A DNA stretch of 64,000 bases from PSRF01 sp051000815. GTDB taxonomy: Bacteria; Acidobacteriota; Blastocatellia; Pyrinomonadales; Pyrinomonadaceae. The stretch is from the NCBI GenBank assembly GCA_051000815.1, contig JBPCNX010000099.1, positions 48,547 through 112,546 on the forward strand. The letters are read 5' to 3'. The translations under genes and the position numbers were made by a program. Below, piece by piece: positions 1 to 8,363 of the stretch. Below the pieces are notes generated by a model. That model did no database searches. It was not told where the DNA came from and saw only the letters and a list, made by a program, of their open reading frames with translations. The first letter of the stretch is position 1; the number at the start of each line of letters is the position of its first letter.

Positions 1-898
1 TGCGTTTTTGATCGGTTCTTTGATCAGCCGGCAGGAGTCGATGGCGGTGGCGCCTGAAGTCAAGACATTTGTTACCCTTGCGCTGACGTTTTTCATGGCT
101 TACGTAGGATTGATGGTCGGCGCCGCGAAGGGCGACTATCTTGAACTCTCAGCGTTGGGTGGCATCCTTACCGAGAAGGCTTCTCGTCGTGATCTAAAGA
201 TTCTCGATACATCGGTGATTATCGATGGGCGCATCGCCGACGTCGCGGAAACTGGTTTTCTCACCGGCTCGCTAATTATTCCTCAGTTTATTCTTCGTGA
301 ACTGCAACAGGTCGCCGACTCTCCCGATTCATCCAAGCGCCAGCGTGGCCGCCGTGGTCTGGACATGCTGCATAGACTTCAGAACAACAGCTCCCTCGAC
401 ATTCAGATAGTGGAAACGGATTTCCCCTCCGTTCGCGAGGTCGACCTGAAGCTGATTGAACTTGGCAAGCAATTGGATGCGGTAATCGTGACCAATGACT
501 TCAATCTCAATAAGGTCTCACAACTGCGCGGCGTCAGCGTGCTAAACATCAACGAACTGGCGAATGCCTTAAAACCGGTCGTGCTGCCGGGTGAAGCGAT
601 GCGCGTCTTCATTCTCAAGGAGGGTAAGGAATACAACCAGGGCGTTGCCTACCTTGACGACGGCACGATGGTGGTCGTTGATAATGCGCGGAAGCTGATT
701 GGCAAAAATGCGGACATTGCAGTTACCAGCGTGCTGCAAACAACCGCCGGTAAGATGATCTTTGGACGTCTTTGGGAAGACGCTGAGAACGGGAATGGGG
801 AGCATCGCACGAACGGAGCGGCGCGCCGCCAACCTCGTGACTCACGCAGTACGCCCGGTCCGGTTCGCATCTCCGACAGTGAACCTGTCATGGAATAA
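1..898 (+). CDS. PIN-TRAM domain membrane protein (YacL-like), 5' end outside window
   Basis: The reading frame is open to the left edge, so the true start and the first membrane helices are missing. What remains begins with a last hydrophobic segment (around TFVTLALTFFMAYVG). A PIN nuclease domain follows, with acidic residues in LDTSVIIDGRI and in VTNDFNLNK. A TRAM-type RNA-binding segment comes next (GKEYNQGVAYLDDG to GKMIFG), then a charged disordered tail. Family members such as B. subtilis YacL have N-terminal helices plus PIN and TRAM and are thought to be membrane-bound RNases. The gene lies just upstream of ispD, as yacL does in many Firmicutes. Substrate is unknown. Confidence 0.85.
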   Translation, partial: AFLIGSLISRQESMAVAPEVKTFVTLALTFFMAYVGLMVGAAKGDYLELSALGGILTEKASRRDLKILDTSVIIDGRIADVAETGFLTGSLIIPQFILRELQQVADSPDSSKRQRGRRGLDMLHRLQNNSSLDIQIVETDFPSVREVDLKLIELGKQLDAVIVTNDFNLNKVSQLRGVSVLNINELANALKPVVLPGEAMRVFILKEGKEYNQGVAYLDDGTMVVVDNARKLIGKNADIAVTSVLQTTAGKMIFGRLWEDAENGNGEHRTNGAARRQPRDSRSTPGPVRISDSEPVME

Positions 899-900
899 GA

Positions 901-995
901 CGGTGATGGGTGATCGGTAATGGGTGATAGGTAAGGAAAGTTCCCAACAGAGACAGCTTCTTACCCATCAACCAGCACTTGTCACCCATCACTTC
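901..995. repeat. Intergenic imperfect palindrome P1 (core word gggtgat)
   Basis: This fills the gap between the PIN-TRAM gene and ispD. The left arm (901-935) repeats a gggtgat/gggtaat word about three times. The right arm (959-995) carries the complement; gtgatgggtga at 903-913 pairs perfectly with 982-992. The right arm ends a few bases before the ispD ATG, and no purine-rich ribosome site lies between. It belongs to the set of intergenic palindromes seen across the window. Confidence 0.7.
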
Positions 996-1000
996 GTCGT

Positions 1001-1684
1001 ATGAATGTCGCAATCATTGCTGCCGCCGGGCAGGGCAAGCGGATGGGCAGCAAGCGAGCCAAGCAATTCCTGGAACTCGCAGGGACTCCAGTCATAATTC
1101 ACACTCTCAAAGCCTTCGAGAAGTGTGACGCAATTCAAGAAATTATCTTAGTCTTACCGGAAACTGATGTAGCCGGCTTCAGCTCTCTTGCCAACGAATA
1201 CGAGTTGCGAAAGCTGCGCGGCGTTGTTCCCGGAGGGGCAACGCGGGCTGCATCAGTCTTACGTGGGCTTGAGGCTTTAGATCCGGCTGCTGTGGATATC
1301 GTGGCTGTGCACGACGGTAGTCGTCCTTTTGTAACGCCCGATGAGATCGCGCAAACGGTTGCCGCAGCCGAGCTTGATGGCGCTGCGATTCTGGTTGCCG
1401 CTGAGGTAGACACAGTAAAGGAAGTCCGGCATGGAGCGGTGGTGAAAACAATGCCGCGGGAGAGTTTGCGCCGCGCCCTCACACCCCAATGCTTTCGTTA
1501 TCCGCTGCTGCGGATGGCTTTCCGAAAGGTTGATGAGTTGGATACCGCGCTGACAGACGAGAGTTCGTTGGTGGAGCGTCTGGGCGTGAAGGTGACGATT
1601 GTTGAAGGCAGTTCGAGAAACATTAAGATTACGCATCCGGAAGATCTCGTTATCGCCGAGGCGATGATGACAAGGGAGCTTTGA
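1001..1684 (+). CDS. ispD: 2-C-methyl-D-erythritol 4-phosphate cytidylyltransferase
   Basis: IspD transfers CMP from CTP to methylerythritol 4-phosphate, the third step of the non-mevalonate isoprenoid pathway. The 227-residue length is normal for the family. The N-terminal nucleotide-binding signature AAAGQGKRMGS at residues 7-17 is intact with its conserved lysine. VHDGSRPFV (about residues 103-111) and the C-terminal KITHPEDLVIAE motif are present. ispF follows 150 bp downstream, the common pairing. The ATG start is preceded by a palindrome arm rather than a clear Shine-Dalgarno sequence. Confidence 0.97.
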   Translation: MNVAIIAAAGQGKRMGSKRAKQFLELAGTPVIIHTLKAFEKCDAIQEIILVLPETDVAGFSSLANEYELRKLRGVVPGGATRAASVLRGLEALDPAAVDIVAVHDGSRPFVTPDEIAQTVAAAELDGAAILVAAEVDTVKEVRHGAVVKTMPRESLRRALTPQCFRYPLLRMAFRKVDELDTALTDESSLVERLGVKVTIVEGSSRNIKITHPEDLVIAEAMMTREL

Positions 1685-1791
1685 ACTTTGTACTTAGTGC
1701 TTTGGTTTTTCTGACGGTGCTCAGCTGGAACCAGACGAGAGGAACGAGTAGACAAGCTCCAAGAACAAAGTACAAAGCACAAAGAACAAAG
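1682..1791. repeat. Intergenic imperfect palindrome P2 (core word caaagtacaaag)
   Basis: This lies between ispD and ispF. The left arm (1683-1710) contains ctttgtacttagtgctttg. The right arm (1762-1791) is a quasi-tandem series of acaaag words whose complement matches the left arm at 17 of 19 positions in its best stretch. It shares its core word with P4 and P8. The left arm begins at the ispD stop codon. Confidence 0.75.
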
Positions 1792-1837
1792 CAAATCTTC
1801 AGGTTGAATTAAGCAAGTCCAACGTTCGTGGTTAAGA

Positions 1838-2320
1838 ATGTTCCGCATCGGCATTGGCAACGACACCCACCGCCTGGTTGAAGGCCGCCCACTTATTCTT
1901 GGTGGCGTGCACGTGGCAGCGGCCCGTGGTGCAGAGGGGCATTCAGATGCAGACGCCCTGACTCACGCTATTGCTGATGCCATTCTGGGCGCAATCTGCG
2001 AAGGCGATCTTGGGGTTCATTTTCCCGACCGCGATGAGCGATGGAAGGACGCTGACAGCCTGCAACTACTCTCGCGCGTCATGTGGCTGGCGCACGAACG
2101 TGGTCTGCGCATTGTTAATCTGGACGCAACGATAATACTCGAGGAGCCTAAACTTCGGCCCTACATGCTCTCCATTCGCCAGAACATTGCTGCCACTCTC
2201 GGAGTCGAACTTGGTTGCGTCAGTGTCAAGGCAAAGACAGGCGAGGGATTGGACGCAGTAGGACAAGGTCTTGCAGTAACAACCCAGGCGATCGTTCTCC
2301 TTGAAAATGTTAATCGCTAA
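1838..2320 (+). CDS. ispF: 2-C-methyl-D-erythritol 2,4-cyclodiphosphate synthase
   Basis: IspF cyclises the CDP-methylerythritol phosphate intermediate to methylerythritol 2,4-cyclodiphosphate with release of CMP, acting as a metal-dependent trimer. The 160-residue protein starts with the metal-site motif GIGNDTHRL (the usual D-x-H). It also has GGVHV, the EGHSDADALTHAIADA segment with the second metal histidine, and LGVHFPD. The C-terminal KAKTGEGLDAVG loop is typical. It is the second gene of the isoprenoid pair and sits just upstream of a small membrane ORF that overlaps its end. Confidence 0.97.
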   Translation: MFRIGIGNDTHRLVEGRPLILGGVHVAAARGAEGHSDADALTHAIADAILGAICEGDLGVHFPDRDERWKDADSLQLLSRVMWLAHERGLRIVNLDATIILEEPKLRPYMLSIRQNIAATLGVELGCVSVKAKTGEGLDAVGQGLAVTTQAIVLLENVNR

Positions 2321-2645
2321 TGAAAAGAAGCTACTAGTAATTTCGGCGGGGGTGTTTTGTGGACTTACGATCTTCCAAATTGCCTTCTTCTGCAACAGCG
2401 AACCGAATAAAAGGATATTCGAACCTGTCGATCAGCTCATGAAGTACTTCCTGTCGCCGGGGATCATCATTTGTTTCGTCCTTCCGTGGAGTCCAGATCT
2501 CTACGCGACCAATCCTGGCCTATTGGCTTTCCCCATTGCAGTAAACTCGTTTCTTTATTCAGGACTGTTTGTCTGCCTTTGGTTGCTGGCAAGGAAACTG
2601 CGGGTTCGCACAGAAGTGTATGAGACCTCAGGATGTCATTCGTAA
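2307..2645 (+). CDS. Small hypothetical membrane protein
   Basis: About 112 residues. I do not recognise a family. Three hydrophobic stretches are visible (LLVISAGVFCGLTIFQIAFF, then FLSPGIIICFVLPW, then FPIAVNSFLYSGLFVCLWLLA), suggesting three membrane helices, with a short basic C-terminus. ATG at 2307 is the first ATG in frame and overlaps the end of ispF by 14 bp; a TTG at 2301 is an alternative. The 3' end overlaps the start of the nucleoside phosphorylase by 26 bp. Tight packing and consistent hydrophobicity argue for a real gene. Confidence 0.5.
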   Translation: MLIANEKKLLVISAGVFCGLTIFQIAFFCNSEPNKRIFEPVDQLMKYFLSPGIIICFVLPWSPDLYATNPGLLAFPIAVNSFLYSGLFVCLWLLARKLRVRTEVYETSGCHS

Positions 2646-3942
2646 GAAGCGTGATGGTGAGCCGCTATCGCGTGAAGAGATCGATTTCTTCATTGCGGGC
2701 GTCACCCATGACGAGATCGCCGATTACCAGATCAGCGCTCTGCTGATGGCGATCTACCTGAACGGCATGAACGAGGCCGAGCAACAGGCGCTGACTGAGG
2801 CGATGCTGCAGTCCGGGATTACGCTGGATTTCTCCAGCATCTCCAAGCCAAAGGCTGACAAGCATTCAACGGGCGGTGTTGGCGACAAAACGTCGCTGAT
2901 TATTGCGCCGCTAGTTGCCGCTTGCGGCGTTTGCGTCCCGATGATCTCCGGACGCGGCCTGGGCCACACCGGAGGTACTCTCGACAAACTCGAATCCATC
3001 CCGGGTTATCGTGTTGACCTTTCAACGAAGGAGTTTCAACGCGTGCTGGAGCAGGTAGGGTATGCGATGGCGGGTCAAACCGCTGAGTTGGCGCCCGCGG
3101 ACAAGAAGATGTATGCGCTCCGCGACGCCACTGCAACAGTAGAAGCGATCCCGTTAATCGTAGCTTCGATCATTTCGAAAAAGGGAGCGGCCGGTTTGGA
3201 TGCGATGGTAATTGACGTCAAGGTTGGCTCCGGCGCTTTCATGCGTGATGAAACGCGAGCGCGCGCCCTGGCAAAAGCGCTTGTGAAGACGGGAAACTCC
3301 TGCGGCATCCGCACCCGAGCGCTTCTGACCGATATGAACCAACCGCTGGGAAGGGCGGTCGGGAACTCGATCGAAGTAAAAGAATGCATCGAACTGCTGT
3401 GCAGTGAAGCGCAACCCGGTGCGCGCCCGGTGTTGGATCTTTCGCTGGAGCTGGCGGCACACATGCTTGCTCTCTCTCGAGTGGCTGATTCACTCGCTGC
3501 CGCGCAGTCGCGTTTGCAACAGGCTCTTGATTCGGGTGCGGCTCTGGAATGTTTCCGGCAGAACGTTGTGGCCCAGGGCGGCGATGCGCGCGTATGCGAT
3601 GATCCCGGCGCCTTTCTTCCTTTGGCGGGTCAATCGTTTAAGGTAGAATCGCCGCGCTCCGGTTTCATTACTGAGATTGAAACTACTGAGATTGGACACG
3701 CGATCGCTGCCTTAGGCGGAGGGCGCGTGCGGATCGAGGATAAGATAGATCCGGCTGTTGGTTTTGTTGCCGACAAATCGATTGGCGACAAAGTTGAACC
3801 TGGTGAACCAATCGGAACTGTTTATGGCGGCAACGCAAGCAAAGGTCGGGATGCGGTTGCGAGAATACTTGCTGCGTACCGAATCGATGAAGAGTTTCGC
3901 GGTGAGCGACCCGAACTGATTAAGGAAGTGATAAACGAATGA
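2620..3942 (+). CDS. pdp: Pyrimidine-nucleoside (thymidine) phosphorylase
   Basis: This enzyme cleaves thymidine, deoxyuridine or uridine with phosphate to base plus (deoxy)ribose 1-phosphate. The chosen ATG gives MRPQDVIRKKRDG, the usual family N-terminus, and 440 residues, a normal length; an upstream in-frame ATG at 2569 would add an unrelated extension. The signature KHSTGGVGDKTSL is followed by MISGRGLGHTGGTLDKLES, the glycosyltransferase family 3 phosphate/base-binding segment. It ends in the ATGA overlap with the BMP lipoprotein gene, implying translational coupling. The sequence cannot distinguish DeoA from the broader Pdp specificity. Confidence 0.95.
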   Translation: MRPQDVIRKKRDGEPLSREEIDFFIAGVTHDEIADYQISALLMAIYLNGMNEAEQQALTEAMLQSGITLDFSSISKPKADKHSTGGVGDKTSLIIAPLVAACGVCVPMISGRGLGHTGGTLDKLESIPGYRVDLSTKEFQRVLEQVGYAMAGQTAELAPADKKMYALRDATATVEAIPLIVASIISKKGAAGLDAMVIDVKVGSGAFMRDETRARALAKALVKTGNSCGIRTRALLTDMNQPLGRAVGNSIEVKECIELLCSEAQPGARPVLDLSLELAAHMLALSRVADSLAAAQSRLQQALDSGAALECFRQNVVAQGGDARVCDDPGAFLPLAGQSFKVESPRSGFITEIETTEIGHAIAALGGGRVRIEDKIDPAVGFVADKSIGDKVEPGEPIGTVYGGNASKGRDAVARILAAYRIDEEFRGERPELIKEVINE

Positions 3943-5024
3943 AGTGCCGGATTTACTTGTTGGCTGGTTTGCTACTTCTCGCCGCAGTCGCCTGCGCTTG
4001 TAGCAGCCAGAGTTATGGCTCAGAAGACAAATCTAAAATTCGCGTCGGGATCGTTTTCGATATTGGCGGCAAAGACGATCGGTCTTTCAACGCCGCCGCC
4101 TGGGCAGGAGCTAAATGTGCCGCAACCGGCACCTGGCCTGATGGGACATCTTGTGGCAAGCCGGCTCTCAAAATCCTGCTGCGAGACATCGAACCCGGTA
4201 ATCCAACTTCGATTGAACCGGCAATGCGGGCTTTCGCTGAACGAAACTATGACCTCATCATCGGGATTGGGTTCGCCCAAACTCCGATCATCGAATCGGT
4301 AGCCAGGGACTACCCGAACATTCGTTTTGCCATCGTCGACGGCGTGAGCAATCTTCCCAACGTAGCTTCGCTGGTTTTCAAGGAACACGAGGGTTCTTAC
4401 CTCGTGGGCATGATGGCGGCCAAGACCTCGCAGACGGGAACGATTGGATTTCTTGGCGGCATGGACATAGGCCTGATTCATCGGTTTAAAGAAGGCTATG
4501 AGGAAGGCGCGCGCGCTGTGAATCCCAACATTCGCGTGATCCCAAACTATGTCGGGGTTACTGATGCTGCCTGGAACAATCCTGGAAAAGGTAAGGAAAT
4601 CGCCCTTGCGCAAATCAGCAAAGGCGCTGACGTGATCTTTACCGCGGCAGGCAACTCAGGTCTCGGCGCATTTGACGCGGTGGAGCAACAGGGCAAGAGG
4701 GATGGGCGCGCTACGCATTTTGTTATCGGGGTTGATGCCAACCAAAATATGGTCAAACCGGGATTCGTGCTTACGAGCATGGTTAAGCGGGTAGACAACG
4801 CCGTCTACGACATTATTAACGATGTAGTTAACGGACAGTTCAAAGCCGGTTTTCATGTCTACGGTCTTGATAAGGACGGCGTCGGCTATGCGATGGACGA
4901 AAACAACGCAATGGATGACAACAAGAAGCCGCTGATCCCGCGGGATGCGATCCAGCAGGTTGAAGAAGCTCGAAAGAAAATCATAGCCGGAGAAATCAAG
5001 GTAACGGATGCGATGATGAAATAA
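3939..5024 (+). CDS. BMP-family nucleoside-binding lipoprotein of ABC importer
   Basis: A periplasmic substrate-binding protein of the Med/BMP (PnrA) family, which binds purine and pyrimidine nucleosides. The N-terminus has a hydrophobic stretch ending in a cysteine-containing AAVACACSS segment, consistent with a lipoprotein signal although the lipobox is not ideal. Family features include RVGIVFDIGGKDDRSFN near the mature N-terminus, a conserved IGFLGGMDIG-type stretch, and DVIFTAAGNSG followed by IGVDANQN. At 361 residues it is full length. It overlaps pdp by four bases and precedes the cognate ATPase and two permeases, with palindrome P3 inserted between. Confidence 0.93.
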   Translation: MKCRIYLLAGLLLLAAVACACSSQSYGSEDKSKIRVGIVFDIGGKDDRSFNAAAWAGAKCAATGTWPDGTSCGKPALKILLRDIEPGNPTSIEPAMRAFAERNYDLIIGIGFAQTPIIESVARDYPNIRFAIVDGVSNLPNVASLVFKEHEGSYLVGMMAAKTSQTGTIGFLGGMDIGLIHRFKEGYEEGARAVNPNIRVIPNYVGVTDAAWNNPGKGKEIALAQISKGADVIFTAAGNSGLGAFDAVEQQGKRDGRATHFVIGVDANQNMVKPGFVLTSMVKRVDNAVYDIINDVVNGQFKAGFHVYGLDKDGVGYAMDENNAMDDNKKPLIPRDAIQQVEEARKKIIAGEIKVTDAMMK

Positions 5025-5545
5025 TGGTCTTTGGTCTTAGGCCTTTGGTCTTTGATTGGTTGGAACGTGGCTTTATCTATTCCTTTAGGTTCCTCACAAT
5101 GGAAAAGACTAACTTTGAAAATCTTGACATCTACAAGTGGTCCGAAAAGCTGGCTGATCAGATCTGGAAAGTCGTGGTCCGCTGGGAAGTGTTAGCAAAA
5201 GATACGCTGGGTAAACAACTAGTACGAGCGGCTGACAGCGTTGGAGCCAACATAGCCAAAGGCAGCAGCCGGGGGACGGAGCCGGAGCTTCGTCGGTTCT
5301 TGAGAATCTCCCGTGGCTCACTGTATGAGACGAAACAGGTTACGGCGTGCATATAGCCGCAAGCTGTTGACTGAAAAACAGGTACAAGAACTTCTTCCAA
5401 TGATGAAGGAACTAGGTCCAAAGCTTAATGCTTATCTCCGCTCGATTGGTACGTTTGAACGAAAATCGCTGCCCTAGTCGGAGAGACTTTTAGTTATCAC
5501 TTCGCCCTTGATTTCCAAAGACCAAAGGCCAAAGACCAAAGACCA
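5025..5545. repeat. Palindrome P3: 30-bp terminal inverted repeats enclosing a four-helix-bundle gene
   Basis: The left arm 5025-5054 and right arm 5516-5545 are inverted copies that match at 29 of 30 positions, built from ccaaag/accaaagg words. The left arm starts directly after the BMP gene stop codon and the right arm ends 3 bp before the GTG of the ATPase gene, so the whole intergenic space is the element. Inside lies a broken four-helix-bundle ORF. The layout resembles a small inserted element with terminal inverted repeats; no transposase is present and no target duplication was recognised. Confidence 0.75.
5099..5477 (+). pseudogene. Four-helix-bundle (S23/IVP-like) protein, frameshifted
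   Basis: From ATG 5099 the frame reads MEKTNFENLDIYKWSEKLAD and continues through VRAADSVGANIAKGSSRG and RFLRISRGSLYETK. These are the hallmarks of the 23S rRNA intervening-sequence protein / four-helix-bundle family (normally about 115-125 residues). After YETK near 5336 the frame is lost, but the next frame resumes at 5337 with RLRRAYSRKLLTEKQVQEL and stops at 5477. Homologues usually read YETK-x-WLRRAY here, so a 2-nt deletion explains the break. Proteins of this fold include Avd of diversity-generating retroelements. It sits centrally between the 30-bp inverted repeats. Confidence 0.8.
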
Positions 5546-5548
5546 GAC

Positions 5549-7057
5549 GTGATTGAATTAAGAAATATTACCAAACGCTTTGGCGACGTCCTGGCGAACG
5601 ATCACATCAACATTGTCGTCAAGCCTGGGACAATTCACGCCATCGTTGGCGAGAATGGCGCAGGAAAGTCCACGGCGATGCGCATCGCCTATGGATTCTA
5701 CAAGGCAGACGGCGGCGAGATCCTCGTGGACGGTCAGGTTCAAGAGATTGCCTCACCTCATGACGCAATCGCCCTGGGGATCGGCATGGTTCACCAGCAC
5801 TTCATGCTGGTCGACACCATGACCGTGGCGGAGAACATAGTCCTCGGCGCCGAGCCTGGGAACGCCGTCGCCCTCGATCTTGCCAAAGCCAGTATCGAAA
5901 TTCGGCGGGTCTCCGAAGAATTTAAGTTAGCCGTTAACCCAAATGCGGTTATCGAGAATCTTTCGGTGGGACAGCAACAGCGCGTCGAGCTTCTCAAAGC
6001 GCTCTATCGTCACGCACGCCTACTGATTCTCGACGAGCCGACCGCCGTTTTGACACCGCAGGAGGTGGAAGAGTTTTTTGCGATTCTGCGCCGCATGCGC
6101 GAGCAGGGGAAAACGGTAGTCATCATTACGCATAAGCTTTCGGAAGTATTGGCGATTTCGGATGAGGTTACGGTGATGCGAGATGGCAAGGTGGTGGGCC
6201 GGCTGCAGACGAAAGAAACCAACGCTGCGGAGTTAGCGCGCTTAATGGTCGGCCGCGAAGTACTGTTACGTGTTGAAAAGCCGGAAGCCAGGGTTGGCGA
6301 GCCGCAATTGAAAGTTAAGGACCTTTCGGTAAGTAAAGCCGACGGTACTAAGCGCGTCAGCAATATTTCCTTTGAAGTGCGCCGGGGTGAAATTCTGGGA
6401 ATTGCCGGCGTGGAGGGCAATGGGCAGACCGAGTTGATTGAAGCACTGGCTGGGCTGGTCAATCCATCGCAGCTATCCGGCGAAATCCGGTTTGGGGATC
6501 GAAACCTCGTGCGTGAGAGTGCTCGTTTGCGCCGTGAATTGGGAATTGCACACATCCCTGAAGATCGACACCGGCGCGGACTGCTGCTGGAATTCGACCT
6601 CACTGAGAACGCGATCCTGGGTGTCCACTACCGCAAACCGATCGTCGGTTATGCCGGAATTTTTCATGACAGCGCTGCGGTGCGCGGTCGCGCGAAAGAG
6701 ATTATCGAAGGGTTTGATGTTCGCCCGGCAAATCCCGACCTACCGGCTCGAGCCCTCTCCGGCGGTAACCAGCAGAAATTGATTATCGGCAGGGAATTCA
6801 AGGTTGACCCAAAACTACTACTAGTTTCGCAGCCTACTCGGGGAGTTGACATCGGAGCTATTGAGTTTATCCATCGTAAATTGGTTGCCCTGCGCGATGC
6901 TGGGTGTGCGGTGTTGCTGGTGTCGGCAGAACTGGAAGAGGTGACGTCGCTGGCGGATCGCTTACTAATCATTCACGAGGGACGAATTGTCGGCGAGGTC
7001 GATCCAAAGGTGGCCACTATCGAAGAAATTGGTTTGTTGATGACGCGCGGCCACTAA
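5549..7057 (+). CDS. nupA: Nucleoside ABC importer ATPase (two nucleotide-binding domains)
   Basis: A 502-residue double ATPase of the simple-sugar/nucleoside type (YufO/NupA/RbsA class) that energises import through the two permeases downstream. The first domain has a full Walker A (GENGAGKST, residues 34-42), the signature LSVGQQQRVELLKAL and Walker B LLILDEPTA. The second domain has a degenerate P-loop (AGVEGNGQTEL) with LSGGNQQKLIIGRE, as usual in this class. GTG at 5549 gives the normal MIELRNITKRFG start; the palindrome arm abuts it and there is no obvious Shine-Dalgarno sequence. The symbol follows lactococcal usage. Confidence 0.94.
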   Translation: MIELRNITKRFGDVLANDHINIVVKPGTIHAIVGENGAGKSTAMRIAYGFYKADGGEILVDGQVQEIASPHDAIALGIGMVHQHFMLVDTMTVAENIVLGAEPGNAVALDLAKASIEIRRVSEEFKLAVNPNAVIENLSVGQQQRVELLKALYRHARLLILDEPTAVLTPQEVEEFFAILRRMREQGKTVVIITHKLSEVLAISDEVTVMRDGKVVGRLQTKETNAAELARLMVGREVLLRVEKPEARVGEPQLKVKDLSVSKADGTKRVSNISFEVRRGEILGIAGVEGNGQTELIEALAGLVNPSQLSGEIRFGDRNLVRESARLRRELGIAHIPEDRHRRGLLLEFDLTENAILGVHYRKPIVGYAGIFHDSAAVRGRAKEIIEGFDVRPANPDLPARALSGGNQQKLIIGREFKVDPKLLLVSQPTRGVDIGAIEFIHRKLVALRDAGCAVLLVSAELEEVTSLADRLLIIHEGRIVGEVDPKVATIEEIGLLMTRGH

Positions 7058-7085
7058 CACGGTATTTGGTTTTAGTTGATGTTCT

Positions 7086-7196
7086 TTGAACTTAGTTCTT
7101 TGTACTTTGTTCGCTATCCCGGCTCGCTTCAATTACTAGCCTGGCCTTCAAGCGGGTTCAAACATCAAAGAACAAAGAACAAAGTACTAAGTTCAA
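7086..7196. repeat. Intergenic imperfect palindrome P4 (core word caaagtacaaag)
   Basis: Arms 7086-7112 and 7170-7196 are inverted copies with 25 of 27 positions matching, composed of ctttgttc/ctttgtac words. It occupies the gap between the importer ATPase and first permease. The core word is shared with P2 and P8. A run of nine A residues follows the right arm. Confidence 0.75.
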
Positions 7197-7229
7197 AAAA
7201 AAAGACCCACAAATCTCATTTAGGATCCG

Positions 7230-8348
7230 ATGAGCCTTTTTAAAGAACTCCTCTTTCCCCTGATCGCCGTTGTCGCAGCCTTTATTGTCGGTGGGATTTT
7301 AATCCTCCTTGTCGGCGATAACCCCTTGCAGGCGTACGCGCTGCTCTTTGGCAGCGCCTTGTCCTGGCCAGTTGGCGTAGGCTACACGCTCTTTTATGCG
7401 ACGCCTTTGATCTTTACCGGGCTTGCCGTGGCCCTCGCCTTTCGTTGCGGCCTGCTCAATATCGGCGCTGAAGGACAACTGTACGTGGGAGCATTTGCCG
7501 CCGCCTGGGTTGGCATTGAATTTGGCGGCGTGTTCATTCGAAACGGGGCCGGAGAAGTTGTAAACGCGCCCATTGCGAACCTGCCGATCGTGCTGCTATT
7601 GCCCCTCTGTTTTATTGCGGCTATTGCTGTCGGCGCAATTTGGGGAGGGATTCCGGGTGTATTGAAGGCGCGCTTTGGATCGCATGAAGTTATCAACACG
7701 ATCATGTTGAATTTCATAGCCGTCGCGCTGGCCAGCTACTTCACCCAATATCACTACAAGATTCCCGGGGATCCAATCATGCAGACGGCGGAGATAGGAT
7801 CCAACGCCAACATTATGCGTCTCGGCAAGTTCATCCCCGGGATGCCGCAGTTCATTCCGCTAAATATTTCATTTCTTCTAGCCCTGCTTTGTTGCTTGTT
7901 GGTTTACCTTTTCCTTTGGCGCACCAAGTGGGGGTATGAATTGCGCGCCACGGGAGCTAATCCCAGCGCAGCGGAGTACGGCGGCATCTCGGTTCGCAAG
8001 CAAATCATTATTGCCATGACCATCTCCGGCGCCCTTGCTGGTATGGTTGGCATTAACGAGGTGCTCGGGTATCGCCATCGCTACTACGATGGCTTCTCTG
8101 ATAACTACGGTTTCACTGGAATCGCGGTGGCTTTGCTGGGACGCAACCATCCAGTGGGTGTCATCCTGGCAGCGTTGTTGTTCGCGGTGCTTCAGCGCGG
8201 CGGGATTCCCGTTGATGCTTTCACGGAATACGTTACGAAGGACATCGTTCAGGTTTTGCAGGGAACAATAATCTTATTCGTAGCCGCGGAGGCTTTCTTC
8301 CGTGGGCCTTTTGCGAAGTGGGGGATGCTGAAACGCTCGAAAGTGTAA
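7230..8348 (+). CDS. nupB: Nucleoside ABC importer permease 1
   Basis: A 372-residue inner-membrane permease of the BPD_transp_2 (branched-chain amino acid/sugar type) superfamily, matching YufP/NupB. Multiple hydrophobic helices are evident from residue 8 onward. Conserved family segments include FRCGLLNIGAEGQLYVGAFA and the coupling-loop-like ELRATGANPSAAEYGGISV. A helix pair toward the C-terminus contains YGFTGIAVALLGRNHPVG. ATG 7230 follows an AGGATC ribosome site. The second permease begins 15 bp after its stop. Confidence 0.93.
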   Translation: MSLFKELLFPLIAVVAAFIVGGILILLVGDNPLQAYALLFGSALSWPVGVGYTLFYATPLIFTGLAVALAFRCGLLNIGAEGQLYVGAFAAAWVGIEFGGVFIRNGAGEVVNAPIANLPIVLLLPLCFIAAIAVGAIWGGIPGVLKARFGSHEVINTIMLNFIAVALASYFTQYHYKIPGDPIMQTAEIGSNANIMRLGKFIPGMPQFIPLNISFLLALLCCLLVYLFLWRTKWGYELRATGANPSAAEYGGISVRKQIIIAMTISGALAGMVGINEVLGYRHRYYDGFSDNYGFTGIAVALLGRNHPVGVILAALLFAVLQRGGIPVDAFTEYVTKDIVQVLQGTIILFVAAEAFFRGPFAKWGMLKRSKV

Positions 8349-8363
8349 GCGGCGGAGAGCACT

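Noticed and set aside
5025..5545. Conventional insertion sequence
   Set aside because: Inverted repeats are present but no transposase and no target-site duplication were recognised, so it is listed as a repeat element only.
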